Assembly (NCBI GenBank): GCA_007693785.1
Contig: RECY01000033.1
Location: 1-64,000 of the forward strand
DNA from: Phycisphaerales bacterium
GTDB lineage: Bacteria; Planctomycetota; Phycisphaerae; Phycisphaerales; UBA1924
Length of the DNA: 64,000 bases
Direction: 5' to 3'
The notes under the pieces are model-generated. The model saw nothing but the letters and a program-made list of their open reading frames with translations, was not told where the DNA came from and searched no databases. The translations under genes were made by a program, and so were the position numbers. How positions within the stretch are numbered: position 1 is the stretch's first letter; the number at the start of each line of letters is the position of its first letter. Shown one piece after another: positions 41,714 through 50,276 of this stretch.

Positions 41714-43627
41714 TCAATCCGGGCGGGGCGGCTCCGCCCTGGGCCCGCCCGAGAGGCGGTCGAGCGAGGCGAGCGTCTCGACGACCACCAGCAGGGTCAA
41801 CGCCGACGCCTGCACCGGCATCCGCTGATCCCACGGGCTGCTGCGGACGCCCCAGCGAGCGCGGGAGGGGTCGGCGTACATGTGCCCCTCCGCCGCCTGC
41901 GCCGAGAGCTGAAGCAGGAAACGGAGCGAGCTCATCAGGCGGACCAACTCGGGCATGCGTTCCTGTTCATCGGTGAGGCGCGGGTCGCCGAGCATGGTCG
42001 CGAGGAACGCGAGCGGGCGGACGGCGTGCCAGCTCGGGAGCGGGGCCGCCCCCGCGGTGAAGACAATCCCGCCCGCGAGGTCGGCGTCGATCGCGTCCAG
42101 ATCGTTCGGCGTGAGCTGGTGGAGCCAGACGTCGGCCCGGAGCTGGCGCAGCCCCTCGCCCTGCGGCAGGGGCTCGTCGGCGGCTCGCCAGCCCGCCGCC
42201 CGCACCGCCGCCCAGCCCAGCCAGGGCATCTCGCCCGCCAACTGCCCCGGCGCGGTTTCTCGAAGAACCGAAGCCGCGGCGCCTTCGGCCCGGGTCAGGT
42301 CGGTAAACCGTCCCGAGGCCTCGGCGACGCCGGTCAGTCCGAACGCCACGAGCGCCCGCGCCTGCGACGGCACCGTGCGCACAAACCCGCCCGCCGGGCT
42401 GTAGGACTCGCGGAGCACGTTGGCGCAGACGAGGAGCGCGCGGTCGAACGCCGCCAGATCGCCCCGGTCCTCGTCGAGACGGGCGCCGGCTTCGACCAGA
42501 GCGACCGCGACCATCGCCGAGAGCACGGGATCCTCAAGACGCCCCAGCCCCTCGCGCGTCGTGAACCGGCGGAGAAGCGACATCGCGACACGCCGAGCCT
42601 CGACCGCCCGCGCGTCCCCGGGCGCCAGCCCCATCGCCCCGGCCCGGTTGGCAAAGCGGAGCAGGGCGAACGCGGTGGTCGCCTGATCGAGATCGGTCGC
42701 GACGGGGGGCTCGTAGTCGCCGAGGATCGGCTCGTAACCGCCGAACATGCCGCGTAAGTCCGGTCCGGTCCACTCGCGCGCGATGAGGTGCCCCGCGAGC
42801 CCCTCGGCGAAGGCCCGGAGCGCGCCGGTGTTGACCTCGCCGGAGCGGACGATGCGTCCGCCGCGGTGGAGGAACAGGGGCTCCGCCCCGGCGGTCGGCT
42901 GTGCGAGGTGGAGCGTCCGGAAACGGAAGAACCGTCCTTGCAGTCGCTGCGCCGTCGCGACCGGATCGCGGAGCCCGAGGGCCGCGTCCCCGGAAAGCTC
43001 GGCGATCAACGCCGGGATGGCTTCGCTGGGAAGAGTCCGTGTGCGGAGCAGCTGGGCGGGGAAACGGGCGACCTGACGGTTGCCGATGCGGAACGCGACG
43101 CCGTCGATCCCCGGGCGGAGCAGGGCCGCCGCATCGGTGACCTCGCTGGGCTGCATCGGGATCATCGGGCCTGCGAGCTCGAGCGTGATCGCGAGGCGCT
43201 CCCCGGGGCGGACCAGTTCGCCGAGCTCGCCCGGCTCGTAGTGCCCGCGTTCACGGGCTTCTCGGACCGCGGCCCGTGCGGCGGCGATCAGGGCCGGGGC
43301 TTGGCCGGAAGCGCGCACCGCCTGACCACGCCCCACCACCGCTCCCGAGGCGCGGAGCGTCACCGCGACCGCCGAGACCTCGGGCCCCAGGTCCGGCGCG
43401 ACGTCGAACCCGACCTCGCCCCGCTCCGGCACCGCGCCGCGTTCGACCCACATGCGCACCGCATCAAACCCCGAACGGGCCAGGACCGGGTCGGGCTCGC
43501 TCGCGGCCGCCCCCGGGAGCGCCCCGGTGGGGGCGGCCGCGAGCAGTCCGAAAACCGCGATGCAGAGTCGCACGAGCCCGGAACGCGGGGCGTGGCGGCG
43601 ACGCGTGGTGTTGACGCGACGCAACAT
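41714..43627 (-). CDS. Large secreted protein, possible alpha-toroid, function unknown
   Basis: 637 aa from ATG 43627 (no RBS; the frame extends 51 codons upstream but the signal peptide starts here: LCIAVFGLLAAAPTGALPGAAA). Body: residues about 50-160 have a VAVTLRASGAVVGRG-type beta region, and the rest is helix-rich with regularly spaced repeats (TAFALLRFANRAGAMGL, SAMVAVALVEAGARL, RALVAFGLTGVAEA, WLGWAAVRAAGW), as in alpha/alpha-toroid proteins. No catalytic residues can be named. Exported by Sec; role unknown. It is divergent from the small Leu-rich ORF. Confidence 0.55.
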   Translation of the reverse strand: MLRRVNTTRRRHAPRSGLVRLCIAVFGLLAAAPTGALPGAAASEPDPVLARSGFDAVRMWVERGAVPERGEVGFDVAPDLGPEVSAVAVTLRASGAVVGRGQAVRASGQAPALIAAARAAVREARERGHYEPGELGELVRPGERLAITLELAGPMIPMQPSEVTDAAALLRPGIDGVAFRIGNRQVARFPAQLLRTRTLPSEAIPALIAELSGDAALGLRDPVATAQRLQGRFFRFRTLHLAQPTAGAEPLFLHRGGRIVRSGEVNTGALRAFAEGLAGHLIAREWTGPDLRGMFGGYEPILGDYEPPVATDLDQATTAFALLRFANRAGAMGLAPGDARAVEARRVAMSLLRRFTTREGLGRLEDPVLSAMVAVALVEAGARLDEDRGDLAAFDRALLVCANVLRESYSPAGGFVRTVPSQARALVAFGLTGVAEASGRFTDLTRAEGAAASVLRETAPGQLAGEMPWLGWAAVRAAGWRAADEPLPQGEGLRQLRADVWLHQLTPNDLDAIDADLAGGIVFTAGAAPLPSWHAVRPLAFLATMLGDPRLTDEQERMPELVRLMSSLRFLLQLSAQAAEGHMYADPSRARWGVRSSPWDQRMPVQASALTLLVVVETLASLDRLSGGPRAEPPRPD

Positions 43628-43709
43628 CCCGCAGAAACTGAACCGGTTCTCGGACGTCAAACCCGCCTCCGGAGGCTCTGAGGGGGGGTTCGAGCCGACC
43701 GCGTCCCGC

Positions 43710-43725
43710 TGGCACGCGGGTTGAA
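43710..43725 (+). promoter_or_regulatory. Sigma-54-like promoter for the small ORF
   Basis: TGGCACG-CGGG-TTGAA. The -24 element matches the consensus TGGCACG perfectly and spacing to TTG is right; the -12 core is TTGA instead of TTGC. Transcription would begin about 43735-43740, leaving a 10-20 nt leader with a GGAG. Inference from sequence only. Confidence 0.5.
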
Positions 43726-43757
43726 CATGAGTCCTGCAGACATTTGGAGACATGACC

Positions 43758-43838
43758 ATGAAGAACCTGCTCGCCCTCACCGTGAACGATCAGCGCATCG
43801 CCGTCCTCAGCCTCCTGAGCTTCCTCGCCCTCTGCTAA
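43758..43838 (+). CDS. Small Leu-rich hydrophobic peptide (26 aa)
   Basis: MKNLLALTVNDQRIAVLSLL... ending SFLALC, then TAA. Eight of 26 residues are Leu and the C-terminal residue is Cys. GGAG at 43746-43749 serves this ATG with an 8-nt gap; an upstream in-frame ATG (43752) gives 28 aa. A sigma-54-like site lies about 30 bp upstream and a strong hairpin terminator about 90 nt downstream, so this is a self-contained unit. It could be a leader peptide, a small membrane peptide or a type I toxin-like peptide; nothing tells these apart, and no gene of the same strand follows. Confidence 0.5.
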   Translation: MKNLLALTVNDQRIAVLSLLSFLALC

Positions 43839-43926
43839 GAGCCGCGAGACACGCCCGACACCGAGGCACGTCCCGGGGAGGCTTTCCCCGCCCGACATCC
43901 GACCCGTTCGAAGTGGATCCCAGAGC

Positions 43927-43960
43927 CGACCACCGCCGCCGCACGCGGCGGTGGTCGTTT
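43927..43960 (+). terminator. Intrinsic terminator after the small ORF
   Basis: Perfect 13-bp GC-rich stem CGACCACCGCCGC / GCGGCGGTGGTCG (43927-43939 and 43945-43957), loop CGCAC, then TTTCGT. It ends the small transcript; total unit length about 220 nt. Confidence 0.7.
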
Positions 43961-44010
43961 CGTCTCGGACTGTACCGGTTTGGGCGGCACGGGGTCAGGA
44001 ATGGGCAAAT

Positions 44011-44040
44011 GAAAAGCCCGGGCGTGGGAGGCCCGGGCTT
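44011..44040 (-). terminator. Intrinsic terminator of rpsA
   Basis: On the minus strand, AAGCCCGGGC-CTCCCAC-GCCCGGGCTT followed by TTC (stem 44014-44023 with 44031-44040). It lies about 40 bp past the rpsA stop. The two terminators (plus-strand small ORF, minus-strand rpsA) face each other across 50 bp. Confidence 0.85.
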
Positions 44041-44078
44041 GCTGGTGTGTCAGGATGGGGTGTTCTGGCGTATGGGCG

Positions 44079-45836
44079 TCAGAACTGGATCTTGTCGGTG
44101 CCCATGGAGCCGTGCTGGTCCATGCCGCCTCGGACGGGCCCGGGGCCCGGGCCGCGAGTGCCGTCGTTGTCCTTGGGTTCGTCCTCGGCCCCGGAGGCGT
44201 CGCCCCACTGGGCGCGCTTGAGGCTGAGGCCGATCTTGCGGTCGCTGGTGTCGACGCGGAGGATCTTGACGTCGATCTCCTCGCCGGCCTTCACAACATC
44301 CTGCGGGTTCTCGACCTTGTGGTCGGCGAGCTCCGAGATGTGGAGCAGGCCCTCGAGCTCTTCCTCGAGCTCGACGAAGACGCCGAAGTTGGTGATCTTG
44401 GTGACGGTGCCTCGGACGACCATGCCGGGGTGGTAGGCGTCGGGGATGGCGTGCAGCCACGGGTCCTCGGTGAGCTGCTTGATGCCGAGGCTGATGCGCT
44501 GCTTCTCCTGGTCGACCTCGAGGACGACGCACTGGATGTTGTCACCCTTCTTGACGACCTCGTTGGGGTGGGTGACCTTCTTGGTCCAGGACATGTCGGA
44601 GATGTGGAGCAGGCCATCGATGCCGGGCTCGATCTCGACGAAGGCGCCGTAGTTGGCGAGGTTGCGGACCTCGCCCTCGATGACGGTGCCGGGGGGGTAG
44701 CGGTCGCTGACGAGCTCCCAGGGGTTGACCTCGGTCTGCTTCATGCCGAGGCTGATTTCTTGCTTGTTCTTGTCGATATCAAGGACGACGACGTCGACGG
44801 GCTGCCCGGGCTCGACGACCTCGCTGGGGTGGTTGACGCGCCGTGTCCAAGACATCTCGGAGATGTGGACGAGGCCCTCGATGCCGTCCTCGAGGCGGAT
44901 GAAGGCGCCGTAGGACATGATGTTGACGACCTCGCCCGAGATGCGGGAGCCGACGGGGTACTTCTTCTCGATCTCCTCCCAGGGGCTGGCTTCCTTCTGC
45001 TTGAGCCCGAGGGCGATCTTCTCGCGGTCGCGGTCGATGTTGAGGATCTTGACTTCGACCTTCTGCTCGACCTTGAGCATCTCGCTGGGGTGGTTGATGC
45101 GTCCCCAGGACATGTCGGTGATGTGTAGGAGGCCGTCGATGCCGCCAAGGTCGACGAACGCGCCGAAGTCGGCGATGTTCTTGACGGTGCCGGTGACGAT
45201 GTCGCCTTCCTTGACGTTCTCGAGCAGGCGGCTCTTGGCGGCGTCGCGCTCTTCTTCGATCAGCTTGCGACGGCTGATGACGATGTTCTTGCGCTCGATG
45301 TCGATCTTGAGGATCTGAGCGCGGACCTTGCGTCCGATGTAGTCGGTGACGTCGCCGGGGCGGCGGATGTCGACCTGGCTGGCAGGGAGGAAGACGGGGA
45401 CGCCGATGTCGACGAGCAGGCCGCCCTTGATCTTGCGCATCACGGTGCCCTCGACCGTGTCGCCTTCCTTGGTGGTGTCGATAATGCGCTGCCAGTTGAT
45501 CTGGCGGTCGGCCTTGCGCTTGGAGAGCAGGACGAGGCCCGACTCGCTCTCCATGGATTCGAGCAGGACGTGCACCGTGTCGCCGACCTTGAGGTCGGTC
45601 CCGGCGAACTCTTCCTTGGGGACGAGCCCCTCGCTCTTGAGCCCGACCTCGATGACGACGTCGTCGCCCGCGAAGCCGATGACCTTGCCCTTAATGAGGC
45701 TGCCCGAGTTGAGGTCGCTGACCTCACCCATGAGCTGGTCCATGCCGTCCTCTTCGCCCCCGAGCGCGTCGCGCACGAGCTTGTCGGCCTCGGACATATC
45801 CAGTCCGAGTGAGGCGATGAGTGTCTCGTCGATCAT
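44079..45836 (-). CDS. rpsA: 30S ribosomal protein S1
   Basis: 585-aa mRNA-binding ribosomal protein with six S1 (OB-fold) repeats. Repeat marks: GSLIKGKVIGFAGDDVVIEVG (repeat 1), GTVKNIADFGAFVDLGGIDGLLH-type ADFGAFVDLGGIDGLLH, SYGAFIRLEDGIEGLVH, NYGAFVEIEPGIDGLLH and NFGVFVELEEELEGLLH. Between repeats are WxxxxxxxP linkers such as SPWEEIEKKYPVG and NPWELVSDRYPPG. The C-terminal tail is Gly/Pro-rich (GPGPGPVRGGMDQ). The start is ATG 45836, as the ORF further upstream lacks S1 character; AAGGGATCC precedes it. S1 recruits structured or weak-RBS mRNAs, relevant here because many mRNAs may be leaderless. Confidence 0.95.
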   Translation of the reverse strand: MIDETLIASLGLDMSEADKLVRDALGGEEDGMDQLMGEVSDLNSGSLIKGKVIGFAGDDVVIEVGLKSEGLVPKEEFAGTDLKVGDTVHVLLESMESESGLVLLSKRKADRQINWQRIIDTTKEGDTVEGTVMRKIKGGLLVDIGVPVFLPASQVDIRRPGDVTDYIGRKVRAQILKIDIERKNIVISRRKLIEEERDAAKSRLLENVKEGDIVTGTVKNIADFGAFVDLGGIDGLLHITDMSWGRINHPSEMLKVEQKVEVKILNIDRDREKIALGLKQKEASPWEEIEKKYPVGSRISGEVVNIMSYGAFIRLEDGIEGLVHISEMSWTRRVNHPSEVVEPGQPVDVVVLDIDKNKQEISLGMKQTEVNPWELVSDRYPPGTVIEGEVRNLANYGAFVEIEPGIDGLLHISDMSWTKKVTHPNEVVKKGDNIQCVVLEVDQEKQRISLGIKQLTEDPWLHAIPDAYHPGMVVRGTVTKITNFGVFVELEEELEGLLHISELADHKVENPQDVVKAGEEIDVKILRVDTSDRKIGLSLKRAQWGDASGAEDEPKDNDGTRGPGPGPVRGGMDQHGSMGTDKIQF

Positions 45837-46115
45837 GCAGGATCCCTTACCGCGCGGGCACGCCGCGCTTTCCGAAAGCCGACTCCTGCATCCGCGGCGG
45901 GTCGGCAAGGCGACCGCGGCGGGAGCGACCCCGACTCCCGCCCACTCGCCCCGATCAATCGGTGCGCGAATGCCACGCGGGAGGCCCGTTTCGGGCGGTT
46001 CGATGTTCAGAGATTTGCGCCGCACCGACAACCGGCACGCACGCACCGACCCTGACCCGGACGGGAACACCGACCGGGACGGAAACAATAGCACGGGGGG
46101 AGGTGGTCGGCACTC
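45837..46115. other. Spacer upstream of rpsA
   Basis: About 280 bp (then the hairpin at 46116). I see no supported ORF. It must hold the rpsA promoter; I could not place a -35/-10 pair with confidence. TTGCCG-type and GATTGATCGG sequences are the only candidates noticed. Confidence 0.35.
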
Positions 46116-46238
46116 GGCAATGGGCATTCGGCACTAGGGAGAAGAAAAAGAGATAAGTGAGGTGAAGGAAAGGGATCGCGAGCTTGTGCCGTGTCGGCGC
46201 CCGCTCCCCTCCGCACCGAGTGCCGAATGCCCAGTGCC
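46116..46238. repeat. Inverted 25-bp arms around about 73 bp (miniature element-like)
   Basis: Arms at 46116-46140 and 46214-46238 match at 22 of 25 (core GGGCATTCGGCACT / AGTGCCGAATGCCC). The interior has purine-rich text and no ORF. It lies between the rpsA spacer and the receiver-like gene's stop (46244). Could be a MITE-like unit or a long hairpin; no target-site duplication was found by eye. Confidence 0.6.
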
Positions 46239-46243
46239 TCCCC

Positions 46244-46678
46244 TTACCGGCTTCCCAGTTGCAACAGGATTTCCGGGAGGGCGTGCTCGAAGGCGCCGTT
46301 GGGGATCGCCTCGTCGGCCCCAGCGTCGCGGGCGGCTTGGAGCAGCTCTTTCCGGACGTGCGGGCCGAACGCCAGCACCCGCACCCGACGCCTCACCCCG
46401 GACGCGACCCCGGATGCGACCTCGGACGACGAACCGACCGCGGGATGGGGGTTTGACTTGCCCGCGGCCTGGGCCTCGGCCTCCCGAAGGGCCCGGATCA
46501 ACTCGATCGCCGCGTCTTCGGCGCTCAGGTCCACGATCAGGGCCCGGACGTCGGCGTCGCCCAGGCGCTGGCGGAGCATGTCGGGCGTTCGGGCGGGGCG
46601 GCAGGGGAGGGCGAGATCGGTCGCGGTCTCCTTGATTCGCGTCGCCCACAAGAGATCGGCGGCCATGTAGAGTATCAT
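46244..46678 (-). CDS. Degenerate receiver-domain protein
   Basis: 144 aa from ATG 46678. Receiver-like order: RALIVDLSAEDAAIELIRALREAEA (phospho-Asp strand at VDLS), a Gly/Ser/Val linker, then RVRVLAFGPHVRKELLQAARDAGADEAI as strand 4/helix 4. The invariant Lys of strand 5 is absent (it reads IPNGAFEH), and the acidic pair at the start is not clear. It may bind another protein without being phosphorylated. A longer minus-strand open frame above it (to 48376) is the antisense of gdhA and not coding. RBS AAGGG is weak. Confidence 0.6.
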   Translation of the reverse strand: MILYMAADLLWATRIKETATDLALPCRPARTPDMLRQRLGDADVRALIVDLSAEDAAIELIRALREAEAQAAGKSNPHPAVGSSSEVASGVASGVRRRVRVLAFGPHVRKELLQAARDAGADEAIPNGAFEHALPEILLQLGSR

Positions 46679-46900
46679 TGAAGCTACACCCTTCTTTTGC
46701 GCAGACGACGGCTTCGCTCGGGGCGGGGCCTGCTCGCACGCGCACGATAGGGGGGTTGGACTCCCACCGGGCCGAGCGCTCGGGACGGAGACGGGCGTGC
46801 GTGCGGTTCGCACGCCCGGCGAGCGACCCGCGTCGGAGCCGATCCCGCCCGGCCGACGCGTGAGCACACAGGCGGGCCGACTCAGGAGGCGGCCTCGGCG
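46679..46900. other. Divergent promoter spacer between the receiver-like gene and gdhA
   Basis: 222 bp, GC-rich with no ORF supported. A palindromic CGTGCG...CGCACG run lies near 46800. No -10 at 6 nt is seen; gdhA instead has an AGGAGG. Confidence 0.35.
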
Positions 46901-48295
46901 ATGAGCACCACCAGCAACACCGGCAGCACCAGCGCGTCCGGCGAAACCACCCTGCCGTGGGACCCGGTCGTCGAGGAGCTCGGGTTTCCGAAGGATCCCG
47001 ACAACCTCTACCTGCAGACGGTGATGACGATGCTCAAGGCCGCGGAGGTCATCGAGCTTCGCCACCGCGTCAAGATCATCCTCGCCCAGCCCAAGAACGA
47101 GATCATGGTGCACTTCCCCGTTCAGATGGACGACGGGCACCACCGGCTCTTCAAGGGCTACCGCGTGCAGCACAACAACGCGCTCGGGCCCTACAAAGGC
47201 GGCATCCGGTACCACCACGACGTCCACCTCGACGACGTGAAGTCGCTCGCCCTGCTGATGACCATGAAGTGCTCGCTGGTCCGCATCCCCTTCGGGGGGG
47301 GCAAGGGCGGCGTCAAGGTCGACGCCCGGTCGCTCAGCCCCAGCGAGCTCATGCGCGTCACCCGACGCTTCACCGCCGCGATCGCCAATGACATCGGACC
47401 CGACCACGACATCCCCGCGCCCGACGTCGGCACCAACGCCCAGATGATGGCATGGATGGCCGACACCTACCAGTCCATCGCCGGCATCGGCGGGCGGGCC
47501 AACGACGCGATGCGCGTCGTCACCGGCAAGCCGGTCGAGATCGGCGGCTCGCTCGGGCGCGAAAAAGCCACCGGGCAGGGCGTCGTGGACGTCTGCAAGG
47601 AGATGCTCCCCGAGATCGGCATCCCGATCAGCGGCATGCGCGTCAGCATCCTCGGCTTCGGCAACGTGGGCGGCTGGGCGGCTCGCATCTTCCAAGACCT
47701 CGGCGCCAAAGTCGTCGCCGTCATGGACCACACCGGCGCGCTCCGCAACGACGAGGGCATCGACTGCAACGCGCTCGCCGACCACGTCCGCGACACCGGC
47801 GGCATCGCGGGCTTCGAGAACAACGAGACGCTCACCGGCTCCGGCACGCGATCCGGCCATGGCGCGACCGCGATCAGCGATGAGGAGTTCTACAAGACCC
47901 CGGTCGATCTGTTCGTGCCGGCCGCGCTGGAGCAGATGATCCAGGAGAAGCAGTCCGAGTGGCTCAACTGCAAGGTTGTCGCAGAGGCGGCCAACGCCCC
48001 CACGACCCCGCCCGGCGACCGCGTGCTCGCGAGCCGCGGGATCGAGGTCATCCCGGCGATCCTCGCCAACGCCGGCGGCGTGACCGTCTCCTACTTCGAG
48101 TGGGTGCAGAACAAGTCCAACGTGACCTGGGACGCCGAGCAGGTCGACCGCGAGCTGAACCGGCACATGGTCATGGCCGCCCGGCGCACCAACCTGGCCC
48201 GTCAGCGGTACAACTGCGACCTGCGGACGGCTGCGTACATCGCGGCCCTCGAGCACATCGGCAAGGTCTACGCCGTCCGCGGGATCTTCCCGTAA
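46901..48295 (+). CDS. gdhA: Glutamate dehydrogenase (Glu/Leu/Phe/Val family)
   Basis: 464-aa hexameric NAD(P)-dependent dehydrogenase converting 2-oxoglutarate and ammonia to glutamate or the reverse. NNALGPYKGGIRYHHDV holds the substrate Lys, SLVRIPFGGGKGGVKVD the glycine loop, PDVGTNAQMMAWMAD the catalytic Asp region, GFGNVGGWAARIFQDLGAKVV the dinucleotide fold, and GGVTVSYFEWVQN closes. Length and motifs fit the 46-kDa family. The AGGAGG RBS sits 10 nt before ATG 46901. A strong terminator follows at 48335-48365. Coenzyme choice is not readable. Confidence 0.95.
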   Translation: MSTTSNTGSTSASGETTLPWDPVVEELGFPKDPDNLYLQTVMTMLKAAEVIELRHRVKIILAQPKNEIMVHFPVQMDDGHHRLFKGYRVQHNNALGPYKGGIRYHHDVHLDDVKSLALLMTMKCSLVRIPFGGGKGGVKVDARSLSPSELMRVTRRFTAAIANDIGPDHDIPAPDVGTNAQMMAWMADTYQSIAGIGGRANDAMRVVTGKPVEIGGSLGREKATGQGVVDVCKEMLPEIGIPISGMRVSILGFGNVGGWAARIFQDLGAKVVAVMDHTGALRNDEGIDCNALADHVRDTGGIAGFENNETLTGSGTRSGHGATAISDEEFYKTPVDLFVPAALEQMIQEKQSEWLNCKVVAEAANAPTTPPGDRVLASRGIEVIPAILANAGGVTVSYFEWVQNKSNVTWDAEQVDRELNRHMVMAARRTNLARQRYNCDLRTAAYIAALEHIGKVYAVRGIFP

Positions 48296-48334
48296 AGCGT
48301 CTCGCCTTCCTCTGCTATAGATCTCACACAGCCA

Positions 48335-48365
48335 CGAGCCCGGCGTCCGCCGGGCTCGTTTTTTT
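48335..48365 (+). terminator. Intrinsic terminator of gdhA
   Basis: 10-bp stem CGAGCCCGGC / GCCGGGCTCG with GTCC loop and a 7-T run. Textbook rho-independent terminator about 40 nt after the gdhA stop. Confidence 0.93.
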
Positions 48366-48400
48366 ACTGACTTCACCCGAAGCAGAGTGCGCGCCTCGGC

Positions 48401-49063
48401 TCAGGTGGCGCGGAGGCGGTCGGCCGCCTGTTGCTCCCGAGTCGAAAGGGAAAGGTGGAGCATAAGCGCGACGCCGAGCAGAAACACCGCGGCCCCGATC
48501 AGTTCGAACGACTCTTCGATGATCTTGGTGTACACCGGATCAACCAGCAGCCCTCGCCCGATGAGGTCGTCGCAGGCGTAGCCGACGAACAGCGCGCCGA
48601 CCGATGCGCCGAAGAGCCACCACGCACGGTCGAGCCCGCGGGTCAGGACGCACCATCGCGGGGCGACCTTGATCGCGGGCACGACGAGCCCGAAGAGGAT
48701 CACCGCGCCGCCCGCCGCCCAGAGCAGGCGCGGGAGCACCGGCGCGTCGAGGCTGAGCCACCAGTCGATGCGGTAGCGCACGCCCCAGGCGCCGAGGGTT
48801 TCGGGGTTGAGCAGGATGTGCCCGTCGACCTCGCGGAAGGCGGCGAGCAGGGAAACGAGCCCGAGCCATCCGGCGAAGAGACGCTCGCGCGGGCGTCGAC
48901 GCCGGATCAGCACCACGAGCGCGACGCAGGCCGAGAGAATCCAGGCCGCGAGTTGCATGCTCTCGACCGGACCGCTTTCCGCGACCATTTCCGAGAGCAA
49001 CGCGACGCCCGAGTCCAGCTCCGACGCCTCGGCGGGCGTGCCCGATATGTGTTCTGGGATCAT
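48401..49063 (-). CDS. Polytopic membrane protein, unknown
   Basis: 220 aa from ATG 49063, chosen because TATCAT lies exactly 6 nt upstream; the earlier frame to 49150 is likely not coding. About five membrane segments (LAAWILSACVALVVLI, LFAGWLGLVSLLAAF, AAGGAVILFGLVVPAI, WWLFGASVGALFVGYA, ELIGAAVFLLGVALML). No motif recognised; acidic loops (VDPVYTKIIEESFELI). Convergent with gdhA across its terminator. Confidence 0.55.
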   Translation of the reverse strand: MIPEHISGTPAEASELDSGVALLSEMVAESGPVESMQLAAWILSACVALVVLIRRRRPRERLFAGWLGLVSLLAAFREVDGHILLNPETLGAWGVRYRIDWWLSLDAPVLPRLLWAAGGAVILFGLVVPAIKVAPRWCVLTRGLDRAWWLFGASVGALFVGYACDDLIGRGLLVDPVYTKIIEESFELIGAAVFLLGVALMLHLSLSTREQQAADRLRAT

Positions 49064-49069
49064 CGGAGG

Positions 49070-49075
49070 ATGATA
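49070..49075 (-). promoter_or_regulatory. -10-like TATCAT exactly 6 nt before membrane-protein ATG
   Basis: TATCAT-CCTCCG-ATG. Same hexamer as in front of the SDR gene 0.9 kb away. Confidence 0.55.
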
Positions 49076-49153
49076 CGGAGCCGCTTCTTGCTGTTGTCGC
49101 AAAGCACCAACGCGGCGTTCACCGCACGGGACGATCCGCCCCACCGGCACCCG

Positions 49154-49987
49154 CTACGGGTATTCCTGGCGTGTGCCGCGGAGGACGATGTCGTTCATGT
49201 GGACCCACGCCGGGAGGCTGACGGCGTGGGTGATCGCCTGAGCGATGTCTTCGGGTAGGAGCACCGGGCCGAACTTTTTCATGAGCTCGCCGAAGTTCTC
49301 GGGGTCGTAGCCGGCGACGCCCTGGAACTCGCTGACGACGATCGCGGGCTCGATGAGGGTGACGCGGACGCCGCGGGGGCCGAGCTCGCGCCGGGCGGCC
49401 TCGGCGAGCGCGTTCACCGCGAACTTGGTGCTCCCGTAGAGCGAACTGAACGGGGAGATGTGACGCCCGACCGTGGAGCCGAGGACGACGATGTCCCGCG
49501 CACGCACGGCTTTGGGGTCGATCGCCTTGCCCGCGACGCGGTCGGCGGCGGCCTGATCCCACGCGGCTTTCTCCGCGTCGGCGTCCTCGGCCATCTTCGG
49601 CCCGACCGCGCGGATCAGACGCGCCGCCCCGAGGAAGTTGATCCGCGTGACCTCTTCCCACTGCGACTCGTCGCTGGTCAGCACGCTCCCGCCCAGCCCG
49701 CGACCGGCGTTGACGACGACCAGGTCCGGCTCGCCGAAGCGTTCGCGGGCGATCGAGAGCATGCGTCCGATCGTGTGGTTGTCGGCGGCGTCGCCCGGGG
49801 CGGTCGCGACGCGCTCGGCGTCGAGCATCCGGTTCAGCGCCGCGGCCATCTCCTCGATGCGGTCCCCGCGACGGGCGTTGACCACGACCGAAGCGCCGCA
49901 CCCGGCGAGCTCCTTCGCGACGGCCGCCCCGATCCCCGCGCTGGCTCCGGTCACGATCGCCACACGCCCGTCCAGTGGTTGCGTCAT
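49154..49987 (-). CDS. Short-chain dehydrogenase/reductase (SDR)
   Basis: 277-aa Rossmann oxidoreductase. GASAGIG cofactor loop (about 14-20), NAG at 93-95 (VVNAG), Ser171 and catalytic Tyr184-x3-Lys188 (YGSTK) are complete. A 33-residue insert (about 131-163, acidic and Ala-rich) lies before the active site. Arg residues after beta2 (ARRGD) hint at NADP(H), not proven. Substrate unknown. ATG 49987 has TATCAT exactly 6 nt upstream and no RBS. Confidence 0.85.
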   Translation of the reverse strand: MTQPLDGRVAIVTGASAGIGAAVAKELAGCGASVVVNARRGDRIEEMAAALNRMLDAERVATAPGDAADNHTIGRMLSIARERFGEPDLVVVNAGRGLGGSVLTSDESQWEEVTRINFLGAARLIRAVGPKMAEDADAEKAAWDQAAADRVAGKAIDPKAVRARDIVVLGSTVGRHISPFSSLYGSTKFAVNALAEAARRELGPRGVRVTLIEPAIVVSEFQGVAGYDPENFGELMKKFGPVLLPEDIAQAITHAVSLPAWVHMNDIVLRGTRQEYP

Positions 49988-49993
49988 GCCCCG

Positions 49994-49999
49994 ATGATA
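49994..49999 (-). promoter_or_regulatory. -10-like TATCAT exactly 6 nt before SDR ATG
   Basis: TATCAT-CGGGGC-ATG, no RBS. Confidence 0.55.
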
Positions 50000-50057
50000 G
50001 AACAAGCCGGCGAGGGTGTGCGAAGACCGGCGGGCCGCCCGCGCGGGAGCGGACGCC

Positions 50058-50276
50058 TCAGGCCCGCGGCGGGCGGGAGGCGATCCAGACCATCGCGCCG
50101 CCCGCAATCACGACGCCCGCGATCTTCGTCGCGTACGTCCCCCACCACGACCACCGATCGAGCGACGGATCCGGCGGCACGAACGTCATCAGCAGAAACG
50201 TCGCACCCACGCTCACGATTACGAAGATGAGCAGCCCCGCCAGCACGATCCCGACCTCGCGGCGGACCGTGCTCAC
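50058..50276 (-). CDS. Small membrane protein with two hydrophobic segments
   Basis: 72 aa from GTG 50276, which overlaps the DUF4230 gene's stop as GTGA. Two hydrophobic stretches (VGIVLAGLLIFVIVSVGATF and ATKIAGVVIAGGAMVWIA) with a short WSWW loop and a basic end. No family recognised. Coupled translation suggests a functional pair with the DUF4230 protein. Confidence 0.6.
   Translation of the reverse strand: MSTVRREVGIVLAGLLIFVIVSVGATFLLMTFVPPDPSLDRWSWWGTYATKIAGVVIAGGAMVWIASRPPRA

Noticed and set aside
43688-43700. GGTTCGAGCC resembling a tRNA T-loop
   Set aside because: No T-arm, anticodon arm or acceptor pairing around it.
43752-44080. Attenuator: Leu-rich peptide plus terminator as leu leader
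   Set aside because: No same-strand gene follows within the window; rpsA is convergent. Kept as a stand-alone unit.
46679-48376. Long minus-strand extension above the receiver-like gene
   Set aside because: Antisense to gdhA; no motif before ATG 46678.
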